Source of the DNA: Asterias amurensis
Taxonomy: Eukaryota; Echinodermata; Asteroidea; Forcipulatida; Asteriidae
Assembly (NCBI RefSeq): GCF_032118995.1
Contig: NC_092661.1
Location: 4,838,501-4,902,500, forward strand
Reading direction: 5' to 3'
DNA: 64,000 bases
In this document: piece by piece, positions 23,068 through 35,145 of the stretch
How the letters are laid out: every line of letters begins with the position of its first letter
Numbering within the stretch: the first letter of the stretch is position 1
Notes under the pieces: model-generated
Database searches by the model: none
Told to the model about the DNA's origin: nothing
The model's input: only the letters and a program-made list of their open reading frames with translations
Position numbers and translations under genes: made by a program

Positions 23068-23995
23068 TTAAAGTCACCTGGACAAAAAAGTCAAACATTA
23101 GAGTATGTTTATGATCAATAAAATAATTGTTTGAGTAATTGTTTGTAACGATTTATATGTTTAAAAAACAGATTAAGTTGTTTGGGGGGTGACTCCGCCT
23201 ACCCCTTTTGTGACGTCAATCGAGGCAGACTTTGCCTCGATCGAACATCGAACACATGTACGTGCAAGTACATGAAAGTCCTAGTCGTGAGTTTGTACGT
23301 TTCGAAAAAAAAAATAAATCTTGCATTTTTCCGGCAATGTCGACCAGGTGTATTGCTGCTGGATGCAGCAATAATAGGGTCAGTTTGCAAAGTGTTCCGG
23401 TCCTTCCCGGCGCTGTGCACTGCAGCAAACATTCCGAGCCGTCGTGCTTCGAGAATTCGGAATTAATACACCACACATTTTGACATGAAGAAAAAAATTA
23501 TTTTCTAAAACATGACGCCATCCCAACAATTTGTCCAGCTAGTGGTAAGTCGAAGGTACCTGAGAGACAGGATGAACCTAAAGGAGCATCTGCCTGACGT
23601 GAACAAAAATCGGGTATTTTTTCAACTTTGAGGGCATGTTTTAAGCTTGCGCCAAGCGTCACTATCTTGTGTTTGCACTGAATGCGATTAACCGTGCTGG
23701 GTAATCTGAGTGGATCGTCCGCACAGCAGCCATACAGTGCATGCAGTCTCCTCCGTGATCGTAGTTCTGTACATAGGCATCATACCGATCAGGTATCCAG
23801 ACGTAGTGTATGGGGCCAGACAACTCATTTTCACTCAAACATCGCGCCTCGATTGACGTCACGAACAGCACCCTCTCGGGTCGGGCCTTCTTTTAAATTT
23901 GTAAATAAAATGGAAACTTACTTTTTAGAACCTTAGTTAACTTTTTATTCATATTCCACTCATCAAAACACATATTTCAGTAATCGGGCTTTATT
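23068..23995 (+). mobile_element. THAP/P-element-like element, left end plus relic
   Basis: It starts TTAAAGTCACCTGG. Inverted subterminal arms carry TGACGTCAATCGAGGCAG near 23212 and CGCCTCGATTGACGTCA near 23850. The right terminus has diverged from the copy at 62515-63099. Confidence 0.55.
23337..23466 (+). pseudogene. THAP domain with internal deletion
   Basis: ATG at 23337 opens MSTRCIAAGCSNNRVS, the start of a THAP domain (C-x4-C). The same frame then reaches HCSKHSEPSCFENSEL, matching the C-x2-H end. About half of the domain between them is missing and the frame then stops. It was once a transposase N-terminus. Confidence 0.55.
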
Positions 23996-24099
23996 CGTAC
24001 CTTACAAGTTGCAAGGACGGGTTTAATTATTGCTTAAGTAACGCTATCATTATTAAATAATACTACATTTCTTTGGTGGATTTACGACCGTTCTTAACA

Positions 24100-24468
24100 T
24101 TAAAGCCATGGGACACTTTCGGTAAACAGAATTGTCCAAAGGCCCACACTTCGTGTATCACAACTTATATATTATAACAAACCTGTGAAAATTTAGGCTC
24201 AGTCGGTCATCGGAGTCGGGAGAAAATAACGGGAAAACCAACCCTTGTTTCCGCACGTTTCGCCGTGTCACGACATGTGTTTACTATAATCCGTAATTCT
24301 CGATGTCGAGAATTGATAATTGTTTTAATGTTTTCTCAAAATGTAAAGCATTTCATGGAATAATATTTCAAGAGAAGTCTTTTACCATTACCTTCTGTAA
24401 ACACTGTAAATTATTTGTAAATCTGTGAACTTTTTGTTTTGCTTTCTGTACCAAAAGTGTCCATTAAT
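24100..24468. mobile_element. MITE family M2
   Basis: Starts TAAAGCCATGGGACACTT and ends CAAAAGTGTCCATTAA. A central TTCTCGATGTCGAGAA palindrome is present. It shares AACAAACCTGTGAAAATT and CGGTCATCG with M1. Confidence 0.65.
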
Positions 24469-25019
24469 TTCAAAAATGTTTCACCAGAAATAATTATCTC
24501 ATGGACCCTACAAATAGAGTCAACTTGGCACATAGTTCATTTTAACAATACCGCCCAATCTGAAGTGGCTGTCTGCAGAAAAGGGCTGATTGTTAGTGGA
24601 ACAAATTAAAGTCCACGTGCTCAACAAGATGTACAATTATCAAAACGATAAGCAATGAAAGTCTACACGCACAACAAGTTGTACAATACTATCAATAAGG
24701 CAAATCCCATATTAAAATAACAATTTGCAACTTACTAGAAAACTTCAATGGAATGATGCTAGCGGGTACGTCGGGCTGTGGTATAGAGCTTAATTCGTTG
24801 ACGGATCATACAACTTTAAATTCAACTCAAAATTGTGAACCAAAAATAACGGAAAGAACGAAGACTCAAAACACGTCTTGCCGCTGTCACTTCTTGTGCA
24901 GGAATGATTTGAGTCAAGCGCTGCCAATGCAGGACAGCTCCGCGCCACACTCTTAACGCCTCAGCGAACTGCAAGTATTCTTTATAAACTGAAGTTACTT
25001 ATGAAAAAGGAATTCGGTG

Positions 25020-25721
25020 AATTTGAATAATAGTCTGGTTCCAAGACCCAAAAATCTCCGACTAGGCTCTGTCAAATTTAGGGTCCGGTATCACCCAAAA
25101 TCACGTGACCAAAAAGGAGGAATTCCTCCTTTTTCGAAGTTATCCGAAATGTTCCGAACGTGTTGTCGTCAACGTTCGGACAGTATCGTTGGTGGTCGGT
25201 TATGGAATCATAATGTCAGTCCCGTCGGCCGTAGATCCAGGAGTTTTTATGCCAGTTATTGTTAATGCAGGCGTTGTGCCTAAATAAAGCGTTTGCAAAG
25301 CGATGCGACAAGTTCAAAATATATAAACCTGGGAAATCGCTCCGGGATCTGGTAAATTTTTGTCTCTTTTCTTCAAAAATATTTTCTTAAAAGTGGTTTT
25401 GACTTGAGTGTTCATTAGACATTGATTGAGGATTAAGTGTCATGATTTTTGAAAGTGGTAAAAATGGGGCAAATATGGTGACTAGCTGTCGAAATTATAC
25501 GAGTTGAACCAAATTGCCATTTGCCGATCAAAATAATCTCGTAACCCTCCGGCCTGGTTATCACAACTAGTGCAGACATGGTTTCCCTCATGGAGATGAC
25601 CCCCCGACCCTGACAAGTTGCGTCATGCTCTATTTTTAACCGTGGGTGATACCTGACCTAAGATTTTTAACAAAAGACGTCAAGGAATCTTTGGTCAGGG
25701 GACCAGACTAATTTGAATAAT
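25020..25721. mobile_element. 678-bp element (25032-25709) with 12-bp flanking direct repeats
   Basis: AATTTGAATAAT occurs at 25020-25031 and 25710-25721. The element between them starts AGTCTGGTTCC and ends GGGACCAGACT. Inside is the perfect 24-base palindrome AAAAAGGAGGAA/TTCCTCCTTTTT at about 25110-25133. No transposase is encoded. Confidence 0.65.
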
Positions 25722-27057
25722 TAAAATCCTTGGTAAGTGTTTGCTTGAATTGGGGATGCCCCTCCAAATTAGATATGACGGTGATTGTAATGCAAGAGTC
25801 ATCAGATATTCGGTGATTTTGTGCTGTACTTCTATCTATCTAGTTATTCATCATTGGTCTCGTCCCAATAATTATTGGGTACATAATGTGAACAAAAGAG
25901 GTAATTGAGAGGGAAATGACTGGTGTTTACGCGAATGCAGTCAAGCCTTGCAGCGAGGAACTCACACAGGCAGTTTCTCGAAAATGATTTTTTTTCTTTC
26001 CAGTCCACGAATATTAATAATCAGTTAAACACCCTGTCGGTTTCCGTCAAATACAAATGCGCTGGGATACCATCTTGTGTCACCTAATTAATAGTTATAA
26101 TGATGTAACATGTCGGTGTGTATTTTTTTTTAGAAGTTCAGACTAATATCTGCATAGTCAGATACATTTCTGAAGACATTCGTAGCTACTGTCTTAAACT
26201 CATAACATTATTACAAAAAGTGTGTGTACACGGTTATCAATTTAAGTTTTTATTATTACATTTTCTGCCTAATAGTGTTATGTATAGTAAGTTTCTCTAC
26301 TCGGAGATTGGCGTATTCTTTATAGCAGCTGCACTTAATTATTTTATTTTAGAAGTTCAGACTTATATCTGCCTCAGATACCTTGTACAAGTTCCTTCAA
26401 ATGTAGCTCATCATTATTGTTATGTTCTTTTATCTTTGTCCTTTATAAGAGGAATCTGTCGAAAAATAATATTACAAATTCACATCTCTACTGCTAATCA
26501 CTTATTGTGTAAAATGTCAGAGTGCAGCACCGTTTTTTTTAAACACTGGACACCTTTTTGTTTTCAAAGACCAATTTTCTCACTTGATGTGTACCAACAA
26601 GCATTGTGAGAATTTTGACTCAGTTGGTCAATGAGGTTGCAAGACACTGATGCAGAAAAATCAACCTTGTTGCATATCTAATTTGTATGCATTCATGCCT
26701 TATAAAAGGCTTCAGGCCTGAAGTATTTTAATATTTTAGTGAGCAATCTCTCTCTCTCAAAAACTACAATTTACTTCAGAGGGAGCCGTTTCTCGAAATG
26801 TACTATAGGCATTTACCAACAGTTAGTTTCCCATTGCTCGTTGAAAGCTTTGCGCAATTACTTGAATAACCAGTGTTTCCAGTGCTATTTATTCAAAATA
26901 TTTAGAAGACTTTGTTTGGTTTTGGGGTCATTAAGAAAAGTCATATTAAACATTCCAGTTGTACTAATATTAACAAGTTGATACTTTGTTTGTGTCCTTC
27001 ATCACGGTGTGTGGCAAGACACTTTTTAACAATCGGTTTCCATTTTATGGCCACCCT
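25722..27057. other. Intergenic AT-rich DNA
   Basis: It contains a direct repeat of TTTTAGAAGTTCAGAC (about 26132 and 26348) inside a 163-codon open frame that looks non-coding, and a very diverged M1-like MITE at about 26540-26835. No gene is supported. Confidence 0.4.
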
Positions 27058-27446
27058 TTAAAGGCAGTGGACTCTATTGGTAATTGTCAAAGACCAGTCT
27101 TCTCATGTGGTGTATCTCAACATATGCATAAAATAACAAACCTGTGAAAATTTGAGCTCAATCGGTCATCGAACTTGCGAGATAATAATGAAAGAAGAAA
27201 AAAACACCCTTGTCACACGAGGTTGTGTGCGTTTAGACGATTCATTTCGTGACCTCAAGTTCTAAATCTGAGGTCTCGAAATCAGATTCGTGGAAAATTA
27301 CTCCTTTCTCGAAAACTATGGCTAATCAGAGGGTGCCGTTTCTGACAATGTTTTATACCATCAACCTCTCCCCATACTCGTTACCAAGTAAGGTTTTATG
27401 CTAATAATTATTTTGAATAATTACCAATAGTGTCCACTGCCTTTAA
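27058..27446. mobile_element. MITE M1, full copy
   Basis: Ends TTAAAGGCAGTGGACTC and GTCCACTGCCTTTAA, with the central AGGTCTCGAAATCAG palindrome arm. Confidence 0.7.
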
Positions 27447-27666
27447 TTAATCCACGACAGAGAAACAATTATTATTGTCCACGCTTTGATTACATTCCGC
27501 ATTAAATTGACGTCCGCAACAAAGAGAATTTTAGTAAAAATTTGGTTAATCGAAATAATTCCACAACTCCTAATTGATTTTTGAACTCATTGCAAATTAT
27601 TACCGATGAAATAAATCGAAGGTCAGACCGTCCACTTCAATTGCTCAGATGAGACATCATTGTCTG

Positions 27667-27684
27667 GGGGGGGGGGGGGGGGGA
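27667..27684. repeat. Poly-G tract
   Basis: A run of about 17 G. Similar G or C runs occur at 5746-5758, 11339-11349, 14766-14780 (C, followed by A) and 28460-28474; such runs are prone to sequencing error. Confidence 0.8.
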
Positions 27685-28240
27685 TAGCCGGCCCACCTTA
27701 AAGGGCTCATAATTATTCTCGTCATAGGAAACTTTAATGCCAACGATTAAGGAACACTAACACAGCCCAACAACCCTAAACTACGCGTTTACGAATTAAT
27801 TGTGCAGATTTTTCGTCTGATGACGCCGTCTTTTTTATAAACATCCACGTGGAATATGATTTACAGAAATAGCCAAACGAGTATTATAATACCCAAATTT
27901 TTGAGGCAGGCTGATGAAAAAGACTGGCTGGCTCAACTGCTTGTAAGCACGTCAGCAAACTCGAAACATAGAGCTCTGTCCTTCCTCTATGCTCGAAATT
28001 AGACCTGCCCCTGTCTTTAAGTATGTAGGTGAAAGGTGAAGATGGAAGGATAGGCCTACGCTAGACTGCCCCTGTTTTTATTCACGAGCCTCGAAAAGAG
28101 ACCCAGATGTCCAGGCTAGGCCTAGCGCACGAGCCAGGAAGTGTGACGTCATGTTCAGGCTAACTCAAAATAAATCAATTCGATTGAGGGCGCCCTCCTC
28201 TTTTAATGTTTTGCAATTTTCACGAGAATCAACAACAAAC

Positions 28241-28377
28241 ATCAGCCAATGCGGAATACGTTGCTAGGGAATTCCTGGTATTGTAACGGTTAATTAATTG
28301 ACAAACGTATTTGTTTTGTACTATTCGTGTAGACGCTTCCGACGCTACGATTGTTCCACACTGATTGCATAGAAGAG
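28241..28377 (+). promoter_or_regulatory. CFAP298: Candidate CFAP298 promoter and noncoding first exon
   Basis: A CCAAT box (AGCCAAT) near 28245 and GTTGCTAGGGAA at 28260, resembling half of an RFX X-box, precede about 100 bases ending in AGAAGAG/GTAAAT at 28377/28378, a good splice donor. The matching acceptor would be CACCCAG before 30064. RFX control of motile-cilium genes is established in general; its use here is inferred. Confidence 0.35.
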
Positions 28378-28689
28378 GTAAATTACTCGTATTTTAAAAC
28401 AGCAGATATTTTTTATTTTTTTATATTTTACAAAATTACAGTTCTTCACTCCTCATTTCATGGGGGGGGGGGGGAATGTATTTTGACAATTGACAATTTT
28501 GACAATTGAAATTTATAAATAATATTAATAATATAGGCCTAGTCGTCGTGACTCGTGTGTTGTTGATTGTTGTTTACGTTTATGTAGATTTGTAGTTAAT
28601 TGTAGTTAAATCGTTCCGTGTCCTGCCACCACTACTGTAGTATTTCACATTTGTTTTATCCAGAATATGATATCTCATTTGGTTGGGTA

Positions 28690-28792
28690 AACTTTACTCC
28701 TACCTAGTCTTAGAACTTAACTATTTCTACAGAGGTTCGTTCCGGGACAATAGCGGAACGAACCTCATAGTTAGTTCCAGGAGTAGGTAAAC
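28690..28792. repeat. Hairpin with CTACCTAGTC / GGAGTAGG ends
   Basis: TACTCCTACC, AGGTTCGTTCCG, then the inverse CGGAACGAACCT and CAGGAGTAGG. A third GGAGTAGG/GAACGAACCTCGTAG fragment follows at 29205-29240. Confidence 0.6.
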
Positions 28793-29040
28793 TTCATCCG
28801 CATTCAGCCAGTACTTCAAATCTTCCTTATTTATTACAGGCCTAGGTCAAGTTAAATTACCACCCTTCTTAATCTTAAATCTTCTTACCCGTTTAAAAAT
28901 GTCTAAAGAGGGTTGAGAGAAAACAGACATGACATTGAGTTGACAGAGTCAGAGAGGCAAACCAGAGTTTATCGCCAATTCGCTTGGTTGGTTGATTTTA
29001 CTGAATGGCCAAAGAAAGGAACCGCTGTTGGATGGGAAAA

Positions 29041-29180
29041 GTGTACTCCTAGAACTATTTCGGTTTTGTCCGAATATCGTCTCCCGTAACCTCATAGGTT
29101 TATATCTCTCACCTGTTTAACGACCCATGGTTACGGGAGACGATAGCCGGACGAAACCGAAATAGTTCTAGGAGTAGGAA
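29041..29180. repeat. Long hairpin, related to 28690-28792
   Basis: ACTCCTAGAACTATTTCGGT, GTCTCCCGTAACC, then the inverse GGTTACGGGAGAC and ACCGAAATAGTTCTAGGAGT. The loop is about 40 bases. Probably a small foldback element upstream of CFAP298. Confidence 0.65.
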
Positions 29181-30076
29181 AAGTGTGCTCCTAGGGGACC
29201 TATAGCAGAACGAACCTCGTAGTTCTACGTAGGAGTAGGAAAAGGGGTGCTGTATGCCCCCATTGCTTTCCCACCAACACAGCTAGTTTCTTTTGACCAA
29301 TCGGCAAAATCAAACGAACGGTACTCACAATACCTAAAGGTCCGTAGACTTTTCAGTTAGAATTCAAACAAAGTATCAAAATCATTAAAAAAAATAGCAA
29401 AATTTTGACCCCAAAAAATTCTCTACATGGTGATGGTCTTGACAGCGCTGCGTGTTTCATTGGGAGGAATTTTGTTCAAGGCGTTTTAAATACAGTTAGA
29501 AAAGTTTTGCCTTTGAACCAAAGTAAAAATGACAGTTTATATTAGTTGTGTATTTTAAGGGTTGGACTTAGAGAATCAGAAAATCTCAAAATAGTTACAA
29601 CAATACAGAAGGCGAGGATCCTGAGAAAAAAAACCTTAAGATCTAAGTCTACAGGACAAAGCCTGCCTCGAGGAGTTACCGGCACAAAGGAAAATGCTAT
29701 CTTTCTTTTGCATGATACTGTCACAAGATGAACTAAATTAAAAACATTTAGTGCCAAAACCAGCTTATAAAAAGACAAGCTCAAGGCACTTTATTAAACA
29801 AGCAGGCAATAAACATACCAAAATATTAAAACAATGAACAGAAATTCCATGAACACCTAAATAAACACTTTTAAAAAACAATAAAAAACAAAACAATGGA
29901 ATTACACAAAAAAGTCCTAGGAGTCCTAAGAAGGAGGAAAACAAGAGGAACTCTTAACCTAACTGTAAAACACCTCAAGAATGTAGAGAACACAACAAAA
30001 GTTTAATAAAAAAATAGTTAAATTTATATACACTGTACTTTATTTGTGTTTGTTTCCACCCAGTCGTTAGACAATC

Positions 30077-30215
30077 ATGGTGAAGTTACATGTGAAACAC
30101 GGAGAGGAGAGTCAGTTCCTGTATGAGTGTACAGTCAAGACGCCCATTGACGATCTGATGAAGGAGTTGGTACACATCTACAATGAAAGACTAAAGATAA
30201 GCAGGCTATGTCAAG
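30077..30215 (+). CDS. CFAP298: CFAP298 coding exon 1
   Basis: ATG at 30077, donor GTAACT, 46 codons plus one base. A polypyrimidine tract and CACCCAG just before 30064 suggest that a noncoding exon is spliced to this one 13 bases upstream of the ATG. Confidence 0.93.
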
Positions 30216-33200
30216 GTAACTAAGGGAATCAATGTGTGGTGAAGAGGTTTTCAACTAGTGGTTTAAACCCAACGAGGCCTTCAGCCGATTTCACAAAACT
30301 CTAGGATTAATCCTAACTCGAGTTAGGACGAGTTACCCGTCAAACACATGAACAGGAACTTAAACAAAATTGTGTTGTTTCTAGGTGACGTCTCCACTTT
30401 GAGCTGATTTCATGCTCACGTTTTACCTCTAAGACATCAGCTGGATGACATCAATGCATTAAGGTCTCTTGGCTCGATGTGCTAAGTGTAGCTTGTGCAT
30501 GGGGAATTTTTACCATCATAACTTCATGAATGCTTTTTGTTATTTTGTTTAAATCAGAAATACAGGATTTATCTGAGCACGGTGTGAGTTTGCCACCAAA
30601 CATGCAAGGATTGACCGATGACCAGATCGTCGATTTAAAACTGAAGGATGAATGGGAAGATAAGTGCACTCCAAGTGGAGGAATGATTCTCACCAAGGAT
30701 CCGACAGGCAGACGGAACGGGCACGGTCAGTACACACCAGGGCTATAGACCGTATTGAACAACCCCTTTTTTGCTAAGAAAGTTGCCATCTTGTAGGGCA
30801 AACTAAGACCGTATGCGCGTCCAAACACGTACACCAATGCAGCGCTCCTGGTTTGATTTCTATAGCACATGCACGCACACACCCCTGCACACGCGCACAG
30901 ACGCCTTGTTGTAGGGCATATATATATTTGAATGCCGTTCTCGGTGGCGTCATATTCAATATGGTCTTTTCCATATTCTTTGTAAACAGGGTCCAATTCC
31001 AAAATTGGTGTGCTGCGTCAGTTAACGAAGTATAAGGAAAACCATGCAATTTTGAAGCATATTTGTATGGCTCTTTATAGGTTTATAGGTCTTTATAGTT
31101 ATAAGTTTAGTATAACCCCCTTTATTGATGTGGCCGCTCCTGGCCTTCTGATGTTAGGCGATCTTTCATTTACCAACAAATAGAAAACAATGTTTGGGGC
31201 AAATTTTATCAATTGATTCTCATAAATTTACATCTTCTTGTGAATGTTTGCAGCATGTAACGACAAGATGAAGGAAGTGTTCAGTAAGACAATCAGCGAG
31301 GTCAAGAAAGCTGTCTCAAAAGTAAGTCAAGGAGAGTCCTTATAAGCAAGACACTTGACCATTTGTGCTCCCCCCTTTAGATGGGACGTAAAGCTGTTGG
31401 TCCAGTGCGTTGTGTAATGCACGTAAACGATCCCAGTAACACTTGCTGCTGGACCTGGTTTGATCGGCAGCATTTTGCGCCACAGCACCTTGTAAACCAT
31501 TACGTAGTGCTATAAAGGAAACATGTCTCATAGTCTCATACTTCAAAAACGTAGCTTCACATACCTTGCAAAAAAAAAATAAATACTGAACGCTTTGATA
31601 TGCCCATTACACCCGGTTCAGAAACAAATAGGTTAGGATCGACTCTAGGTCAACCCAAATAAGTTTTGGTTTCAGACAGGTGAATTTAACATAATATTAT
31701 TTACATTAGGTTAGGATCGACGTCTGAAACCAAGGCGCACTAGAGTACTTCCGAACAACTGCAACAGTTGATCTTTCGACTTCTAGCGCGTCTAGTTGCT
31801 CCTAACTGTTTCAGACGATGAACTTTTCATGCACTTAATTCAATAACTTGGTTCGGCGCAGCTCTGGAGCACCTGTCTGAAATGGGTATGAAAGGTATGA
31901 TAAAGAGATGTATAGGAACCCAGTATTATCATTATTCATTACCGTTTATTCTACCCTTTCTCGTTACAGGATCAAGTGAAAGCCAACGTGTGTATGACCA
32001 GGCAGATAGTAGGAGATGCCAAGGATCAGTTACGAGGTTCTGTGATGATAGTGTACCCCATGGGTCTGCCTCCCCATGACCCCATCAGGATGGAGCTAGA
32101 GAACACACAGGATCTCTCTGGCACTCAGGTCGGTCATGAAGGAAGTCTCATTCAAAATTTACAACCCTCCTACTATTGTGCCATTGATTCTGCTGTAGAA
32201 ACACAAATTAATCAACATTTTTATTGTAGTAATCCTGGGTGTCTATTGAAATTTACTCCTTGACTAGTCACACCTCAAATAGTTGCGTTTACTACACTAG
32301 TCGCAACTAATTTTTTAATTCCCAAGATGCATTGCGGCATACAGTTTGCCGCAGGTGCAAAATAGTAACATTCAAGCTGAAAGGATTTAAGGATTGTGTC
32401 ACTGAGTCTGATTGTGTTTCGTAAATATGTAAGTAAGTTATGTTGTTGTTAATTTGTACGCGACACAATTGGTTTGCCAAGCACGAAATTACGATCGTTT
32501 AGTAGTCGTGGCGGCAAAATTATCCGATTAGTTAAAAACTGGTAGTCGCGACCAAAGTAGACGATCAATAGTCGCGGCTTTGACACTTGACACACTAGTT
32601 GCCCAGGCTTAGGCTGTTCTTATAAAGCTTCATAAACACTTAACCATTGCTTCGTCCTTCGGATGGGACAAAAAGCCGTTGGTCCCATGTGTTGTGTAAA
32701 TGCATGTAAAAGAACCCAGGGCACTTATCGTAAAGAGAAGGGGTTTGCCCCGGTGTTCCTGGCTGGATTGGCAGCATATTGCGCTACAGCACCTTGTAAA
32801 CCATTACATGGTGCTAAGGATTAGATCTTATCTCAAACTTCGTCCCACTCCTTGCAGTTATAATACCTGGCGCTTTGTATCCTTTGGCAAAAGGCGCGTT
32901 ATAACTCCGGGTATTATTGTTATTATTATGAACTAAACTTTGTTGTGCACCCTTTTGCAGGCATCCCTTGCCGTTCTAGAGGAAGACGTTGCCTCGTTGT
33001 GGTTCTCTGGTAAAGAAATAGTCCGAGGAAAGAAACTGGAAGACTTCATCGGGAAGAATGAGAAGACCAAGATTATTGTCAAACTTCAGAAGGTACTTAT
33101 TTTTCAGTTGCTGTTTTGGCAATAATAATAATAACAATTGAATGTATAAATTGCGCTCTCTCCAGGACCAGTCTGTTTGAGACACATAACAAAAACACAA

Positions 33201-34093
33201 AGTGTCAATTCATTGTCTGTCATTTAAAAATTAATGTGCATCCCTCCAGCGACACTTAAGCTCAACCACCACCAATAGTCCAGCATTCTCCTGAAAATGA
33301 GCAGAGTAAACTGTTTGAAACGTCGAGACTGCACTGGCTCTTCTCAGAGCCAACACTCACACAAAAGATATTTACACATGGTTGTACCCGCAAGTTTACT
33401 AAGGGAATAAAAAACCCAAAATACAATTATAGACACTTTGACGCCAATTTGTGGAGTCAATGAGTGCCACACTCGAAAAATGAACCGCTCCCAACATGTA
33501 TCACTAATTTTGTTTTTCTTATTTTTGTAGAAGGGACATGGTGCACCAGCTAGAGAAAGAGTATTCAGCGAAGATGAACAGAAAGAAATGATGGCGTATG
33601 CCTACAGAAAACAAGAAGAACTCAAGGTATGAATGCCATTTCTTATACAATTGAGAACACAACAAAACATGCAAAATGGGGTTGGGATAACACAACTATT
33701 TTTATTTGACAAGAGTGCCACATTGAAATGCATAAACTGTTTGAATTCCGACTGGTAGCAGATGTGTTTGTTGATTTTTTGTTGTTTTTTGTACGAGTGT
33801 TTGTTTGTCTGTTTGTTTGTTTAGATGATAAAAATCACATTAAGGTATATAAACAAAAAGCTGGCAACAGCTAATCTCTCTTACACAAACATTGGTTTAA
33901 TGTCTATGATTATGAATTAAGCGAAGACGCAGAACAAAAATCATGTAAAACATGAATATTTGATCTTATTGAAACACAGAAACTGGAGACAGAAGCAACG
34001 GATTCCCACCTTGGCTCCGATTGGGCAGATACTAACAGCTTAAAGAGACAGTTCCATGGGTTGAGAGACATCAAATGGGGAGGCACACGGTGA
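30077..34093 (+). CDS. CFAP298: Cilia and flagella associated protein 298 (C21orf59/Kurly), complete
   Basis: Seven coding exons: 30077-30215, 30558-30725, 31254-31321, 31970-32128, 32961-33092, 33531-33626 and 33980-34093 (TGA). All have GT..AG borders and compatible phases and total 291 residues; the human protein is 290. Recognised blocks are MVKLHVKHGEESQFL at the start, LPPNMQGLTDDQI, KLKDEW, GRRNG, MIVYPMGLPPHDPIRME, LSGTQ, GKNEKTKI and C-terminal LKRQFHGLRDIKW. The family acts in cytoplasmic assembly of axonemal dynein arms and in planar polarity of motile cilia. No broken exon is seen. Introns hold SINE and MITE insertions. It lies tail to tail with an EVA1-family gene. Confidence 0.97.
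30558..30725 (+). CDS. CFAP298: CFAP298 coding exon 2
   Basis: Acceptor AAATCAG, donor GTCAGT. It encodes SEHGVSLPPNMQGLTDDQI and KLKDEWEDKC, the best conserved N-terminal block. Confidence 0.95.
31254..31321 (+). CDS. CFAP298: CFAP298 coding exon 3
   Basis: Acceptor TTTGCAG, donor GTAAGT, 68 bases, phase 1 to 0. It encodes NDKMKEVFSKTISEVKKA. Its frame has no useful internal ATG, so a simple ORF scan misses it. Confidence 0.9.
31325..31515 (+). mobile_element. SINE fragment in CFAP298 intron 3
   Basis: It contains AAGCAAGACACTTGACCATT, GATGGGACGTAAAGC and GTTGGTCCAGTGCGTTGTGT. It is internally deleted relative to the 3718 copy. Confidence 0.55.
31970..32128 (+). CDS. CFAP298: CFAP298 coding exon 4
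   Basis: Acceptor GTTACAG, donor GTCGGT, 53 codons. It encodes DQLRGSVMIVYPMGLPPHD, a hallmark of the family, and ends in DLSGTQ. Confidence 0.95.
32620..32930 (+). mobile_element. SINE in CFAP298 intron 4
   Basis: Near full-length body from CACTTAACCATTGCTTCGTC to GGCGCGTTATAACTCC and a (TTA)n tail. It lies just before the exon 5 acceptor at 32960. Confidence 0.6.
32961..33092 (+). CDS. CFAP298: CFAP298 coding exon 5
   Basis: Acceptor TTTTGCAG, donor GTACTT, 44 codons. It encodes LWFSGKEIVRGKKLEDFIG and KNEKTKIIVKLQK. Confidence 0.93.
33531..33626 (+). CDS. CFAP298: CFAP298 coding exon 6
   Basis: Acceptor TTTTTGTAG, donor GTATGA, 32 codons. It encodes KGHGAPARE and EDEQKEMMAYAYRKQEELK. 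Confidence 0.93.
33980..34093 (+). CDS. CFAP298: CFAP298 coding exon 7 and stop
   Basis: Acceptor AAACACAG. It encodes DWADTNSLKRQFHGLRDIKW and ends TGA. No ATG lies in frame, so it does not appear as an ordinary ORF. Confidence 0.93.
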   Translation, partial: KLETEATDSHLGSDWADTNSLKRQFHGLRDIKWGGTR

Positions 34094-34679
34094 CGCAATC
34101 ATTCTACGTATGATTCCTCATGCACCCAATGCAATGGAAGTGTTAAATCACAGCTTCTGAAAGAGCACCAGACTTTTTTATTGCGGCCATCTTGGTTTGG
34201 TCTCTGTATTATACCCGATGTTATTGTATTGCTTAATCTCAATTTATGAAAGAGCACCAGTCTGATTTCGCTGGAGTGTGGCCATCTTGGTCAGTCATCC
34301 TGTGTTACGTAATGGTAATGATAGTTCTAATTCATCATAAAAGAGCACCAGACTGTTATCCTTTCAACCTCACTTTTGTTACAGACCTTTCTATAGTCGA
34401 TAAACAAACCACATGACAAGGGCGGCCAAATGTTAGCAAAACAACTGTTTTTGTTTTGCACTAATGGCTCCATAAGATTTTCAACATTGGTTTACAGTAA
34501 CTAAGGCTGTGATGTTGCATTTAAAATGGCTGCTTCAAAGTGAAATGATACACTTTTACAACTTAAACTTCTTGGCATGAAATAATCTTCCTGAAGATGT
34601 CTTCTCTTAGTTTTAATTGTCGCCAAGTTTGAATAATGTATGTGCCTGTTTTTTTCTACAGTAAAACAAATGATACACC

Positions 34680-34685
34680 AATAAA
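34680..34685 (+). terminator. CFAP298: Candidate poly(A) signal of CFAP298
   Basis: AATAAA lies about 590 bases after the stop and is followed by a GT/T-rich stretch (GAGTTTGTGTTATTTT), a typical downstream element. Confidence 0.45.
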
Positions 34686-34726
34686 CTTGAGTTTGTGTTA
34701 TTTTATTCCAAATGTATCATTCTGCA

Positions 34727-34760
34727 CTATAATAATAACAATAATAATAATAATAATATA
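34727..34760. repeat. (AAT)n microsatellite
   Basis: AATAATAACAATAATAATAA and so on, just after the CFAP298 poly(A) signal. Confidence 0.8.
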
Positions 34761-34980
34761 AATATATGTATATACAATGGTGGAAGCAATGATATGTTCA
34801 TACACACGTTAAAATGACAACAAATTAAGGAAACTGGGAGTCCTATAATTATTATAGGACAACATTCAAACCACTACATCGTATCGGAGTTTGTTTACAA
34901 TAATGCGCTTATAACGATTACTTCATTATTAGTACTGGTACATTTACCACAATGTATATAAGCAATTTTAAAAAAAAGAT

Positions 34981-35145
34981 CTGGGCCCATGCTTAGCACA
35001 AAAATTTCTTGCTAAGCAAAAATAGGATACCAGCCAAAATACACCATACAGTTACCATTGCTGTGAGACTGGTATCTCAATCATTCCTAGCTTAACGTTG
35101 CAGAATGTTCTGCTTAACAGCTTTACAATATTAGGCCCTGAATAC
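34981..35145. mobile_element. MITE M5 copy downstream of CFAP298
   Basis: TGGGCCCATGCTTAGCAC, TTCTTGCTAAGCAAAAATAG, ending near TTCTGCTTAACAGC. Confidence 0.5.

Noticed and set aside
26118..26609. 163-codon plus-strand ORF
   Set aside because: AT-rich, hydrophobic and aromatic-biased translation with a nucleotide-level direct repeat; no domain and no splice context.
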